Positions 37,902 to 48,600 of a DNA stretch of 64,000 nt are shown here, one piece after another. A program made the translations under genes and the position numbers. Each line of letters starts with the position of its first letter. The first letter of the stretch is position 1. The notes beneath the pieces were generated by a model that was not told the DNA's origin, did not search any database, and saw only the letters and a list, made by a program, of their open reading frames with translations. Source of the DNA: Variovorax boronicumulans (GTDB lineage Bacteria; Pseudomonadota; Gammaproteobacteria; Burkholderiales; Burkholderiaceae_C); NCBI RefSeq assembly GCF_007677875.1, contig NZ_VEDO01000002.1, positions 62,001-126,000 of the forward strand, read 5' to 3'.

Positions 37902-39432
37902 CATGACCTTCCGCCTGCACTCCCCCGCCGCGGCCTCGCGCCGCCAGTTCTGTCTGGCCGCACTGGCCGCCGCCGGCGGCCCGGCGCTGGCGCACACGCC
38001 GGCCGGTGCCGCCGCGGCAGCGCCGGACTTCGCGTTCGACAGGCTGCAGCGTCAGACCTTCAACTACTTCTGGGAGACGGCCCATCCGGTGACGGGGCTG
38101 GTGCCGGACCGCTTTCCCTCGCCCTCGTTCTGCAGCATCGCTGCGGTCGGGTTCGGCCTCACGGCGTACGGCATCGGCGCCGAGCGCGGCTATGTGCGGC
38201 GCGCACAGGCTGCAGCGCGCACGCGCAGGACGCTGCGCTTCCTGCTCGATGCGCCGCAGGGCGAGGCGGAGCGGGGCATGGCGGGCTACCGCGGCTTCTT
38301 CTACCGTTTCATCGACCTCTCCAGCGGGCGGCGCTACGGGCAGATCGAGCTGTCCAGCGTGGACACCGCGCTGCTCATGGCCGGCGTGCTGTTCGCAGGC
38401 CAGTACTTCGATGGGGACGACCCGGTCGAGCAGGACATCCGCCGCACCAGCGCGGACCTGTACGAGCGGGTGGACTGGAGCTGGATGCAACCGCGCGCGC
38501 CGGCCATCGCCCATGGCTGGCTGCCGGATGTGCGCAAGGCGCCGGCGGACCTGCGCGTCTCCGGCCGCGACCACAGCGCGACGGCGCAGGCGCGCCATGC
38601 CGGTTTCCTGAGCCTGGACTGGGTCGGCTACAACGAGGCCATGCTGGTCTACATCCTCGCACTGGGCTCCCCCACCCATCCCGCGCGCGGCGATGCCTAC
38701 GCGGCCTGGACGCGCGGCTACGCAGACCACTGGGGTGCGGTCGAAGGCCAGACGCACCTGAGCTTCGGCCCGCTGTTCGGCCACCAGTACAGCCAGGTCT
38801 GGCTGGACCTGCGCGGCATCGGCGATGCCTTCATGCGCAGGAAGGGGCTGGACTACTTCCAGAACTCGCGCCGTGCCGCCTATGCCCACCAGGCCTATGC
38901 CGAACGCAACCCGCTGGGCTGGAAGGGCTACGGCAGCCGCATGTGGGGCCTGGCCGCCTGCAATGGCCCGGCCGACGTGGTGCGCAGCGTCAAGGGCGCG
39001 CCGCGGCGTTTTCGCACCTACGCGGCACGCGGCGTGGGGCTGGACGGCATCGTGGACGACGGCACGATCACGCCCACGGCCGTCGCCGCATCGCTTCCGT
39101 TCGCGCCCGAGATCGTGCTGCCCACACTGGCCAGCATGGTGCGCCAGCACGGCCCCTACATCATGGGGTCGTACGGCTTCTTCGACGCCTTCAACCAGAG
39201 CGTGCCGGCCGATGTGACGCTCCGGCACGGCAGCATCAAGCCGGGCTTCGGCTGGGTGGACACCGACTACCTGGGCATCGACCAGGGGCCGATCGTGGCC
39301 ATGTTCGAGAACCACCGCAGCGGCCTGGTCTGGGAGCGCATGCGCGCCAGCCCCGCTGTTCGGCGGGGCCTGGAGCGGGCCGGGTTCGAGGGCGGCTGGC
39401 TCAGCGAGGGCGACGCGGACGAGGTGTCGTGA
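37902..39432 (+). CDS. Tat-exported GH144-type endo-beta-1,2-glucanase
   Basis: A 510-residue protein of the glucoamylase-like (PF10091) superfamily. A twin-arginine signal ASRRQFCLAALAAAGGPALA (Arg13-Arg14, cleavage near residue 30) directs folded export. DRLQRQTFNYFWETAHPVTGLVPDR, YGQIELSSVDTALLMAGVLFAGQYF, LGWKGYGSRMWGLAACNGP and GFGWVDTDYLGIDQGPIVAMFENHRSGLVWERM are the family blocks. Characterised members of GH144 are endo-beta-1,2-glucanases. The phosphorylase and sugar transporter in the same operon support that here. It starts 3 bases after the GH1 stop and its stop overlaps the binding-protein GTG. The enzyme would cut beta-1,2-glucan in the periplasm. Confidence 0.85.
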
Positions 39433-40745
39433 GCGGCATGCGCCGGCGTGCGCTGTTGCTGGGCGTGGGCGCCTCGGGCGCCTCGGTCGCGTTGGGCGGC
39501 TGCATGCTGTCGCCCGAGCGGCAGCCGCTGCGGTTCTGGGCCATGGGCCGGGAGGCCGAGGTCGTGCGGCAGCTGCTGCCGGGTTTTGCGCAGCGGCATC
39601 CCGGCATCGCGGTGCAGGTGCAGCAGATTCCCTGGTCCTCCGCGCACGAGAAGCTGCTGACGGCCTACGTGGGCAACAGCCTGCCCGACGTGTTCCAGCT
39701 CGGCAACACCTGGATCGCCGAGATGGCCCAGCTCGACGTGCTGGCGCCGCTGGAGGCTCGCGCGCAGGCCTCCGCGGTCGTGGACACGGGTGACTATTTC
39801 CCTGGCATCCTGGCCACCAATCGGGCCGCGCGCATCGCCGCGCGCGGGACGACCAGCACGCCGGCCCTCCTGGGCCTGCCCTGGTACGTGGACACGCGCC
39901 TGCTGTTCTACCGGCGCGACCTGCTGGCGCAGGCCGGCTTTGCGCAGATGGCCCGGGACTGGGGTGCCTGGTCGCAGATGCTGGACGCGCTGAAGGTGCG
40001 GCTCGCGGGCCGCGGCGAGCCCATGTTCCTGGCCGTCAATGAGTTCGAGCCGCTGCTGGCGCTGGCCCTGCAGCAGGACGAGGGCCTGCTGCGCGAGCAG
40101 GACACGCGCGGCAACTTCGCCAACAACAGCTTTGGCCGCGCGCTGGACTTCTACACCGGCTTCTTCCGCCGCGGTTGGGCCGACCTGCAGGGCAAGGAGC
40201 AGATCAGCAACCTGTGGACCGAGTTCGGCAAGGGCCGCTTCGCGTGTTTCGTCTCCGGTCCCTGGAGCATGGGCGAACTCAAACGCCGCCTGCCGCCGGA
40301 GCAGCAGGCCAGCTGGGGTTGCGCGGCCATGCCGGGGCCGCAGGGGCCGGGCGCATCGATCGCCGGCGGCGCGAGCCTCGTGCTGCACAAGCACAGCCCG
40401 CGGCAGGATGCGGCCTGGCGCCTGGTCGAGTACCTGAACGAGCCTGCGGTGCAGGCCCGCTTCCATGCGCTGACCGGCAACCTGCCAGCGCGCCGCAGCG
40501 CCTGGCCACTGGCCGGGCTGCACGCCGACGAGCGGGCCGCTGCGTTCGCCGACCAGCTGCAGCGCGTCAAGCCCGCCCCGGCCGTGCTCGAGTGGGAGCG
40601 CATCGCCGTGGAGATGCAGCGCGCGGCCGAACAATTGGTGCGCGGCCAGGACGCGCTGGCGCCCACGCAGGCCGCGCTCGATGTCCAGGTCGATGCGATC
40701 CTGGCCAAGCGGCGCTGGCTGTTGCAGACAGAGGCGCGTGCATGA
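39429..40745 (+). CDS. Sugar ABC transporter substrate-binding lipoprotein
   Basis: A 438-residue family 1 extracellular solute-binding protein. The N-terminus MSGMRRRALLLGVGASGASVALGGC ends in a lipobox with Cys25, so it is lipid-anchored. RFWAMGREAEVVRQLLPGFAQRHPGIAVQVQQIPWSSAHEKLLTAYVGNSLPDVFQLGNTWIAEMAQL is the usual first lobe of oligosaccharide binders. GTG 39429 overlaps the preceding TGA and has GAGG 5 bases upstream, so I prefer it to ATG 39438. In this operon the expected ligand is linear sophorooligosaccharides from the GH144 enzyme. Confidence 0.9.
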   Translation: MSGMRRRALLLGVGASGASVALGGCMLSPERQPLRFWAMGREAEVVRQLLPGFAQRHPGIAVQVQQIPWSSAHEKLLTAYVGNSLPDVFQLGNTWIAEMAQLDVLAPLEARAQASAVVDTGDYFPGILATNRAARIAARGTTSTPALLGLPWYVDTRLLFYRRDLLAQAGFAQMARDWGAWSQMLDALKVRLAGRGEPMFLAVNEFEPLLALALQQDEGLLREQDTRGNFANNSFGRALDFYTGFFRRGWADLQGKEQISNLWTEFGKGRFACFVSGPWSMGELKRRLPPEQQASWGCAAMPGPQGPGASIAGGASLVLHKHSPRQDAAWRLVEYLNEPAVQARFHALTGNLPARRSAWPLAGLHADERAAAFADQLQRVKPAPAVLEWERIAVEMQRAAEQLVRGQDALAPTQAALDVQVDAILAKRRWLLQTEARA

Positions 40746-41617
40746 CGCGTCGCTGGGTGGCTTGGGTCTTCGCCGGTCCCGCACTCGCGCTGATCGCCGT
40801 GTTCTTCCTGCTGCCCGTGCTCATGGCGCTGCTGCTGAGCCTGACGGACTTCGATCTTTACGCGCTGGCCGACCCGCGCCAGTTGCGCTTCGTGGGCCTG
40901 CAGAACTACCTGGCCTTGCTGCGGTCGGCGGAGTTCTGGAACGCGCTCGGCAACACGGTGTACTTCGTGCTGCTCGGCGTGCCGCTGTCGCTGGGTCTGT
41001 CGCTGGCGTGCGCGCTGCTGCTGCACGCGGGGGCGGCGCGCGTGCAGGGTTTCTTCCGCACAGCGGTGTTCGCGCCGGTGGTCGCGACCATGGTGGCCGT
41101 GGCCGTGATCTGGCGCTACCTGCTGCACACGCGCTACGGCTGGGTCAACCACCTGCTCGCGCAGTTCGGCATCGCGCCCGTGGACTGGCTCGGCGATCCG
41201 CGCTGGTCGATGCCGGCCATCGTGCTGTTCGCGGTCTGGAAGAACTTCGGCTACAACGCCGTGATCCTGCTGGCCGGCCTGCAGGCCATTCCGCGCGAGC
41301 TCTACGAGGCGGCGGAGGTGGACGGCGCCGGTGCCTGGCAGCGCTTTCGGCGCGTGACGCTGCCGCTGCTGGCACCCACGCTGGGCATGGTGGCCATCCT
41401 CACCGTGACGGGCTACTTCCAGCTGTTCGGCGAGCCCTACGTGATGACCCAGGGCGGGCCGGCGCGCAGCACGGTCAGCGTGCTCTACCTGATGTACGAA
41501 GAGGGCTTCAAGTGGTGGAACCTGGGCTCGGCCAGCGCCGTGGCCTTCGTGCTCTTCGTGCTCATGATGGCCTGCACGGGCACCCTGCTGGCGCTGCGCC
41601 GCTGGAGGCGCTGGTGA
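40742..41617 (+). CDS. Sugar ABC transporter permease (MalF type)
   Basis: A 291-residue integral membrane subunit with six segments. The cytoplasmic EAA loop reads YEAAEVDGAGAWQRFRRVTLPLLAPT, the contact site for the ATPase, and VGLQNYLALLRSAEFWNALGNTVYF is the family N-terminal block. ATG overlaps the stop of the binding-protein gene (ATGA at 40742-40745). It partners with the following MalG-type subunit. No ATPase gene accompanies them, so they probably use a shared MsmX/UgpC-like ATPase encoded elsewhere. Confidence 0.92.
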   Translation: MTRRWVAWVFAGPALALIAVFFLLPVLMALLLSLTDFDLYALADPRQLRFVGLQNYLALLRSAEFWNALGNTVYFVLLGVPLSLGLSLACALLLHAGAARVQGFFRTAVFAPVVATMVAVAVIWRYLLHTRYGWVNHLLAQFGIAPVDWLGDPRWSMPAIVLFAVWKNFGYNAVILLAGLQAIPRELYEAAEVDGAGAWQRFRRVTLPLLAPTLGMVAILTVTGYFQLFGEPYVMTQGGPARSTVSVLYLMYEEGFKWWNLGSASAVAFVLFVLMMACTGTLLALRRWRRW

Positions 41618-42441
41618 GTGCTCGGACCACCATGGGGCAGGGCATCGCCGTCCACGGCCTGTTGCTGCTGATCGCGCTGTTCGCGCTGAGCCCGCTGGTC
41701 TGGATGCTCAGCGTCTCGTTCATGGCCCCGGGCGAGGCCAGCACGGTGCCGCCGCCGTTGTTGCCGGCCGCGCCCACGCTGCAGAACTACCGCGAACTGT
41801 TCGCGCTGCAGGGCCTGTGGCGCACCATCGCCAACAGCGTGCTGCTCGCCAGCGCGGCCACGCTGCTCTCGCTGGCCTTCAACAGCGCCGCGGGTTACGC
41901 TTTCGCCAAGCTCGCGTTCAGGGGCAAGGAACGCATCTTCCAGCTGCTCGTGAGCGCGCTCGTGATCCCGGGCCAGGTGGCGATGCTTCCGCTGTTCCTG
42001 CTGCTCAAGAACATGGGCCTGGTCAACACCTACCTGGGCGTGCTGATCCCGGGCATGGCCAGCATCTTCGGCATCTTCCTGATCCGCCGCCAGGCCGAGA
42101 CCATCCCCGACGAACTGCTGGACGCCGCGCGCGTGGACGGGGCGGGTGAGTTCACCATCTTCCGGCGCGTCGTGCTGCCCCTGCTGCGGCCCGCGCTCGC
42201 CACGCTGGCCGTGCTGACCTTTCTCGGCAGCTGGAACGACTTCATGTGGCCGCTGATCGTGCTGACCGGCGACCGGCTGCACACCCTGCCGCTGGCGCTG
42301 GCCTCGCTGTCGCGCGAGCACGTGCAGGACAGCGAACTCATGATGGCCGGCGCCGTGGTGACGGTGGCGCCCGTGCTGCTGCTGTTCCTGTGCACGCAGC
42401 GCTTCTATGTGAGCGGCATCCTGTCCGGAGGCGTCAAGTGA
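41614..42441 (+). CDS. Sugar ABC transporter permease (MalG type)
   Basis: A 275-residue second permease subunit with six segments. The EAA loop is LDAARVDGAGEFTIFRRVVLPLLRPA; FGIFLIRRQAETIPDELLDAARVDGA and FLGSWNDFMWPLIVL are typical MalG blocks. Start is GTG 41614, which overlaps the previous stop as GTGA and has GGAGG 5 bases before it. Its own stop overlaps the next ATG as TGATG (42439-42443). It completes the membrane channel for oligoglucan import. Confidence 0.92.
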   Translation: MSARTTMGQGIAVHGLLLLIALFALSPLVWMLSVSFMAPGEASTVPPPLLPAAPTLQNYRELFALQGLWRTIANSVLLASAATLLSLAFNSAAGYAFAKLAFRGKERIFQLLVSALVIPGQVAMLPLFLLLKNMGLVNTYLGVLIPGMASIFGIFLIRRQAETIPDELLDAARVDGAGEFTIFRRVVLPLLRPALATLAVLTFLGSWNDFMWPLIVLTGDRLHTLPLALASLSREHVQDSELMMAGAVVTVAPVLLLFLCTQRFYVSGILSGGVK

Positions 42442-45400
42442 TGCGGTGGCTCGCCGTTCTGCTCTGTGGCTGGCTCGTGCCCGCGGTGGTCCATGCGCGC
42501 CTGCTCACCGATTTCACGGACCAGCAGGCCTGGACGCTGTCGGCCACCGACCAGGTGCAGGCGCAACTGGTGCCTGCGCCGGACCAGCCCGGCGCGGCCT
42601 GCGTGCGCTACGACTTCGACCGCGTGGCCGGGTATGTGGCCCTGGGCCGCGCGCTGCCGCTGGAGTTCGATGGCAACTTCGCGCTCGCCATCCCTGCGCG
42701 CGGGCAGGGGGCGCTCAGTGCGCTCGAACTCAAGCTCGTCGACGCGAGCGGGAACAACGTCTGGTGGCACCGGCGTGCAGACTTCGCGGCGCCGGCGCAG
42801 TGGACGGCGCTTCCCACCAAGCGCCGGCACATCGGCTTCGCCTGGGGGCCGGCGGCGGACAAGGCGCTGCGCCACACGGAACGCATCGAGCTGGTGCTGG
42901 TCGGCGCGCAGGGCGCGCGCGGCGAACTGTGCTTCGGCGCCCTGGCCATGACGCAGCTGCCGGAGCCGCCCGCGCAGTGGCCCGAGCCGCTCTGGCAGGC
43001 CGGAACCGCCACGCCGCAGATCCTGCCCTGGAACGCTGTCGCTCCCACGGACGGGCCGCCGGTGGTGCTGCAGACCGACTTCGGCCAGCCGCGCGACTTC
43101 AGCGGTCTGGTGCTGCACTGGGCGCCCGGCCAGCACGCCAGCCGCTACCGCGTCGAGGCCCGCCTGGACGGGCAGGACTGGCGCACCGTGCGGACGGTCG
43201 CCGCGGGCCTGGGCGGGCACGAGGTGCTCTACGCGCCGGAGCAGGAGGCGCGGCAATTGCGCCTGGTGGTCGAGCAGGGTGCGGGTGAGCGCCTTGCGCT
43301 GGAGCGCGTCGAGGTGCTGGCGGCCGGCGTGCTGGGCGCGCCGAACGCCCTGGTCGAGAAGCAGGCGACGTTCGCGGCGCGCGGGCAGTTCCCGCGCGGC
43401 TTCAGCGGCGAGCAGGCCTACTGGACCGTGCTGGGTGTGCCGGGCGGGGCCGAGCAGGCGCTCATGTCGGAGGACGGCGCGGTGGAGCCGCGCAAGGCCG
43501 GCCCATCGGTCGAGCCCTTTGTCGAGATCGATGGCCAGCTGCACGGCTGGGCCGACGTGCAGCTGGCGCAGAGCCTGGAGCACGGTTACATGCCGATGCC
43601 GCAGGTGGCGTGGACGCACCCGCGGTTCCGCCTGGAGACCCAGGCCTTCGCCGACGACCAAGGCGGCCTGCAGACCCAGGTGCGCTACCGGCTGCACAAC
43701 CCCGGTCGCGTGGCCCGCAGCATGACGCTGTGGCTCGCGGTGCGCCCGTTCCAGGTCAACCCGCCGACGCAGTTCCTGAACGGCCCGGGCGGGGTGGCGC
43801 CACTGCACGTTCTCGACTGGCAGGACGGCGTGCTGTCGCAGGGCGGCAGGCCTCTGCTCGCGACCACTGCCCGCCCCACGCGGCTGCTGTTCGGCCAAGG
43901 CGGTGCCGGCGGCCTGCAAGCCTTGCAGCACCGCGCCGATGCCGGCCAGGCGCAGCACTGGGACGACCCGCAGGGCTTCGCATCGGTGGCGCTGCAGTAC
44001 GCGTTCCAGCTGCCACCGGGTGCCAGCCGCGATATCGTGCTCGTGCTGCCGCAGGCCGGGCCGGCCCGCCTGCCGCAGGGCCAGCCACCGGCCGTGTGGT
44101 TCGAGGCCGCCCGCCAGCGCAGCGCCGCGCAGTGGGCGGCGCGCCTCCACCGCACCGGCCTGCGCATCGAAGGCGACACGCAAGGCCTGGCCGACACGGT
44201 GCGCACGGCCCAGGCCCACATCCTCGTCAACCAGCAGGGCGCGGCCATCCGTCCCGGCACGCGTTCGTATGCCCGCTCCTGGATCCGCGACGGCGCCATG
44301 ACCGGCGCCGCGCTGGCCAGCCTGGGCCATGCGCAGGTGGCGCGCGACTACGCCGACTGGTTCACGCCGCAGCTCTTCGCCAACGGCAAGGTGCCATGCT
44401 GCATCGACGCGCGTGGTGCCGACCCGGTGCCGGAGAACGACAGCATGGGCGCCTACCTGCACCTGCTGGCCACCACTTGGCGCCACACCGGCGACCTGGC
44501 CTGGCTGCGCGCCCACTGGCCGGCCGCCAGCCGCGTGCTGGCCTACATGGACCAGCTGCGGGCAGAGGAGGTCGCGCCCAAGAACGGCACGCCCGAGCGC
44601 CGCCGCTACCTGGGCCTGCTGCCGCCGTCGATCAGCCACGAGGGATATGCCGACCAGGCCGCCTACGCCTACTGGGACGACTTCTGGGGCCTCACGGGCT
44701 ATGCAGACGGCGTGGCGATGGCGCGGGCGCTCGGCGAGACGGCGGCCGCGGCGCACTGGCAGGCGCAGCAGGCCGATTTCCAGCGCGACGTGCTGGCCTC
44801 CATCGCGCTGGCGCGGCGCCAATACGGCATGGCCGCCATCCCCGGCGCGGCCGACCGCGGCGACTTCGACCCCACCTCCACCACCGTGGCGCTGGCGCCC
44901 GCGGGCTTGCAGGGCGTGCTGCCGCAGGACGCGTTGCGCGACACGTTCGCGCAGTACTGGCAGCACTTCCTGCAGCGCCGCGATGGTCCGCAGACCTGGG
45001 ACGCCTACACCCCCTACGAATGGCGCAACGTGGGCGCGCTGGTGCGCCTGGGCGAGCGCGAGCGCGCGCTGGCTGCGGTGGACTACTTCCTGCGCGACCG
45101 GCGCCCGCTGGGCTGGAAGCAATGGGCCGAGGTCGTCGGCCGCGATCCGCGTGCGCCGCGCTTCGTAGGCGACATGCCGCACGGCTGGGTCGCGTCGGAC
45201 TTCCTGCGCGCCACGCTGGACCTGTTCGCCTACGCCGCGCCCGAGCGCGATGCCTGGGTGCTGGGCGCGGGCGTGGACGCGGCCTGGCTGCAAGGCCGGG
45301 GCATCGCGTTGCGCGACCTGCACACGCCGCTCGGCCCGCTGCGCTACAGCGCGCGCCGTGTGGGTGCGACCACCACCGTGGACATCGCGGTCGGCATGCG

Positions 45401-45602
45401 CCTGCCCGCCGGCGGCTTGGTCATCGCGCTGCCCGGCAGCGATGCGCCTGCCCGCGCCAGCATCGACGGCCGGCCGCTGGCCTGCCTGCCGGCCGCCGGC
45501 ATCGTGGTGCACCGCCTGCCGGCCCGTGTGCGCTTCAGCCTGGCCGCCGGCGCGCTGCCACCTTGCCCAACCCTCCACCGTCCGCCCCTCCCGCACCCAT
45601 GA
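42441..45602 (+). CDS. Exported discoidin plus (alpha/alpha)6 protein, candidate glycoside hydrolase
   Basis: A 1053-residue protein with a Sec signal peptide (MRWLAVLLCGWLVPAVVHA). Residues about 20-170 form a beta-rich module, about 225-310 an F5/8-type (discoidin-like) carbohydrate-binding domain (FGQPRDFSGLVLHWAPGQHASRYRVEARLDGQDWRTVRTV), about 325-560 a beta-sandwich, and about 570-980 an (alpha/alpha)6 toroid with RSYARSWIRDGAMTGAAL (Asp617), PENDSMGAYLHLL (Glu665, Asp667), YAYWDDFWGLTGYADG and TWDAYTPYEWRNVGAL. The layout resembles inverting enzymes of the glucoamylase/GH94-like clan, but no known family was assigned. Context suggests a periplasmic beta-1,2-glucan-active enzyme, perhaps exo-acting or debranching. 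Asp617 and Glu665 are candidates for catalysis only. Confidence 0.75.
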   Translation: MRWLAVLLCGWLVPAVVHARLLTDFTDQQAWTLSATDQVQAQLVPAPDQPGAACVRYDFDRVAGYVALGRALPLEFDGNFALAIPARGQGALSALELKLVDASGNNVWWHRRADFAAPAQWTALPTKRRHIGFAWGPAADKALRHTERIELVLVGAQGARGELCFGALAMTQLPEPPAQWPEPLWQAGTATPQILPWNAVAPTDGPPVVLQTDFGQPRDFSGLVLHWAPGQHASRYRVEARLDGQDWRTVRTVAAGLGGHEVLYAPEQEARQLRLVVEQGAGERLALERVEVLAAGVLGAPNALVEKQATFAARGQFPRGFSGEQAYWTVLGVPGGAEQALMSEDGAVEPRKAGPSVEPFVEIDGQLHGWADVQLAQSLEHGYMPMPQVAWTHPRFRLETQAFADDQGGLQTQVRYRLHNPGRVARSMTLWLAVRPFQVNPPTQFLNGPGGVAPLHVLDWQDGVLSQGGRPLLATTARPTRLLFGQGGAGGLQALQHRADAGQAQHWDDPQGFASVALQYAFQLPPGASRDIVLVLPQAGPARLPQGQPPAVWFEAARQRSAAQWAARLHRTGLRIEGDTQGLADTVRTAQAHILVNQQGAAIRPGTRSYARSWIRDGAMTGAALASLGHAQVARDYADWFTPQLFANGKVPCCIDARGADPVPENDSMGAYLHLLATTWRHTGDLAWLRAHWPAASRVLAYMDQLRAEEVAPKNGTPERRRYLGLLPPSISHEGYADQAAYAYWDDFWGLTGYADGVAMARALGETAAAAHWQAQQADFQRDVLASIALARRQYGMAAIPGAADRGDFDPTSTTVALAPAGLQGVLPQDALRDTFAQYWQHFLQRRDGPQTWDAYTPYEWRNVGALVRLGERERALAAVDYFLRDRRPLGWKQWAEVVGRDPRAPRFVGDMPHGWVASDFLRATLDLFAYAAPERDAWVLGAGVDAAWLQGRGIALRDLHTPLGPLRYSARRVGATTTVDIAVGMRLPAGGLVIALPGSDAPARASIDGRPLACLPAAGIVVHRLPARVRFSLAAGALPPCPTLHRPPLPHP

Positions 45603-48600
45603 GCGCTTCTTCCGAAATGGTGCTGAACAGCCCCGGCGGCCTGTCCGCCGTCTTCCACGCCAATGGCACGCTGCACCGCCTGGACTTCGGCGACACCACC
45701 ATCGCGCTCTTCGCCGGCAACGCGCTCGAAGCGGGCACCACCGCCCTGTGGCTGCGGCGCCGGCAGGATGGGGCGGTGCTGGACAGCCTGAACCTGCTGT
45801 CGCCGGACAGCGGGGCGCAGTGGCGCCTGCACGCCGGTGCGTGGCAGGCGCGCGGGCAATGGGGCGCTCTGCGCTACCTGGTGCGGCTGCAGCTGCACGC
45901 CACGGCGCCGGCCTGGTCCTGGCATGTGGACCTGCACAACGCGGGCGACAGCGCGCAGACGGTGGACCTCGTGCTGTTGCAGGACGTCGCGCTGGCGCCC
46001 TATGGCACGGTCCGCATCAACGAGTACTACGTGAGCCAGTACCTGGACCATGTGCCGCTGGACCACCCGTCGCGCGGCATCGTGCTGGCGACGCGGCAGA
46101 ACCTGGCGGGTGCGGGCCAGCGCCATCCGTGGCTGCTGGTGGGCTCGCTGCGGCATGCAGTAGCCTACGCGACCGACGCCCTGCAGTCCGTCGGCCTGGT
46201 CTGGCGCAGCGGCGAGGCACCCTTGGTGGCCGTGGCCGATCTGCCCAACCGGCGGCTGCAGCACGAGCACGCCATGCCGGCGTTGCAGGATGCACCCGGT
46301 GTGCTGGCTGCGCACGCCGACGCGCGGCTGGGCTTCTTCGCCGGCGTGCAGGCCGACCATCCCAGCGCGACCGGCACGGCCGACCTGGCCCAGGCCGATG
46401 CCTGGGCGGCGCTGGCCGATGCGGTGCCGCCGGCGCATGAACCGGGTCCTCCCTGGCGCGGGGCCGTGCCCAGCCTGTTCACGCAGGCCGGCGACTTGGC
46501 GGCGCTGGAGCTGTCCGAGGCGCAGTTGGCCGAGCGGTTTGCGCTTCCCTGGCGCCAGGTGGAGCGCGACGCCGACGGGCTCTTGCTGTCCTTCTTCGCA
46601 GCCTGCGGTACGCATGTGGCCTTGCCGCGCAAGGAAAGGCAGACGCTGCGACCGCATGGCCAGATGCTGCGCACCGGCGCGCACCTGGTGCCCGACGAGC
46701 GCAGCCTGACCAGCACCTGCTGGATGGGCGGGGTCTTCCATTCCATGGCGACCCAGGGCCATGTCAGCAGCAACCGGCTGTTGTCCACGGTGCGCAGCTA
46801 CCTGGGGCTGAACCGGGCCAGCGGCCAGCGCGTGCTGGTGGAGATCGGCGGGCAATGGCAGCTGCTGGGACAGCCCTCGGCCTTCGCGATGTCCCCGCGG
46901 CAGTGCCAGTGGGTCTATGCCCACGCGCAGGGCGTGCTGACGGTCTGCGCCAGTGCCGCGGCCGAGGACCATGCGCTGTCGCTCGCGCTGCAGGTGGACG
47001 CTGGCCCTGCGCTGCGCTGGCTTGTCACGCACCACGTGGCCCTGCAGGGCGACGACGGGCTCGCGCAGGGCACGCCGGCATGGCAGCGCGGCGCGGACGG
47101 CACCGTGACCGTGGCCCCCGCGCCCGACAGCGCTGCGCAGCGGCAGTACCCGGGCGGCAGCTTCGCGCTGCAGCCCGACGCACGCAGCGCGGCGCTGCTG
47201 GAGCATGTCGGTGCGGACGAACTGCTGTACCTGGACGGACGATCGCGCGGACAGCCCTTCCTGTGCCTGAGGACGCTGCAGTGCGCGGCCTTCGGCCTGA
47301 CGCTGCGCTCCGACCTGCTCGGGCCGCTGGCCGCGCCCGATGACGCTTTGCCCCGACTGCCTGCGCTGCGCCTGCCGCAGCTGCAACTTCCGCCGGGCAG
47401 GGCCCGATCCAGACTGTCGGCGCTGTCCGAATGGCTGCCCTGGCTGCAGGACAACGCGCTCGTGCACTACCTCGCGCCGCGCGGACTGGAGCAGTACACC
47501 GGCGGCGGATGGGGCACGCGCGACGTGAGCCAGGGCCCGGTGGAACTGTTGCTGGCGCATGGCTGCCTGCCGCCGCTGCGCGACCTGCTGCTGCGCGTGT
47601 TCGCCGAGCAGCAGCCCGATGGCGACTGGCCGCAGTGGTTCATGTTCTTCGCGCGCGACCGCCATGTGCGCGCGGGCGACTCGCACGGCGACATCGTGTT
47701 CTGGCCACTTCTGGCGCTGGGCCAGTACCTGCAGGCCTCGGGCGACGGCGGCCTGCTCGACGAGCGGCTGCCGTTCTTCCACGCCAGCGGGGCCGCGCAC
47801 GCCGAGCAGGCCACCGTCTGGCAGCACGTGCAGCGGGCGCTGGGCGTCATCGCGCACCGGCGCATCCCGGCCACGCATCTGGCCGCCTACGGCCATGGGG
47901 ACTGGAACGATTCGCTGCAGCCAGCCGACCCGGCCCTGCGCGAGCGGCTGTGCAGTACCTGGACCGTGACACTGCACTACCAGATGCTGCGCACGCTGGG
48001 GTCGGCGCTGCAGGCCCTGGGCCGCACGGACCAGGCCGACGCACTGGCCGTTCAGGCCCAGGCGGTGCTGCACGACTTCCAGCAGCAGCTCATGCCCGAT
48101 GGCGTGCTGGCCGGCTACGCGTTGTTCGGCTCCGCCGGCGCGCCGCGCTACCTGCTGCATCCGCGCGACGCGATGACGGGCGTTCATTACAGCCTCTTGC
48201 CCATGGTCCACGCCGTCATCAACGAAATGCTGGACCCGGACCAGGCGGCGCACCACCTGGCTTTGGTCCGCACGCACCTGCTAGGCCCGGATGGCGCGCG
48301 CCTGTTCGACCGCCCGCTGGCCTACTGCGGCGGTCCGCAGACCCTGTTCCAGCGGGCCGAGAGCGCCAGCTTCTTCGGCCGCGAAATCGGCCTCATGTAC
48401 ACCCACGCGCACCTGCGCTATGCCGAGGCCCTCGCGCAGCACGGCGACGCCGAGGCCTTCTTCGCGGCGCTGTGCCAGGCCAACCCGATCGGCATGCGGC
48501 AGTGGCTGCCGCAGGCACGGCTGCGCCAGGCCAACTGCTACTACTCGAGCTCCGATGCCGAGTTCAGCGACCGCTACGAGGCCGCCGCGCGTTACGACCG

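Noticed and set aside
42405-45596. A 1063-codon open frame on the minus strand opposite the discoidin protein gene
   Set aside because: It is the antisense shadow of a GC-rich gene. The + frame has a signal peptide, domain structure and exact start/stop overlaps with its neighbours; the minus frame is a low-complexity Arg/His/Gln-rich translation.
45344-48277. A 977-codon open frame on the minus strand opposite the phosphorylase gene
   Set aside because: Antisense shadow with no protein motifs; the + strand carries the intact GH94 enzyme.
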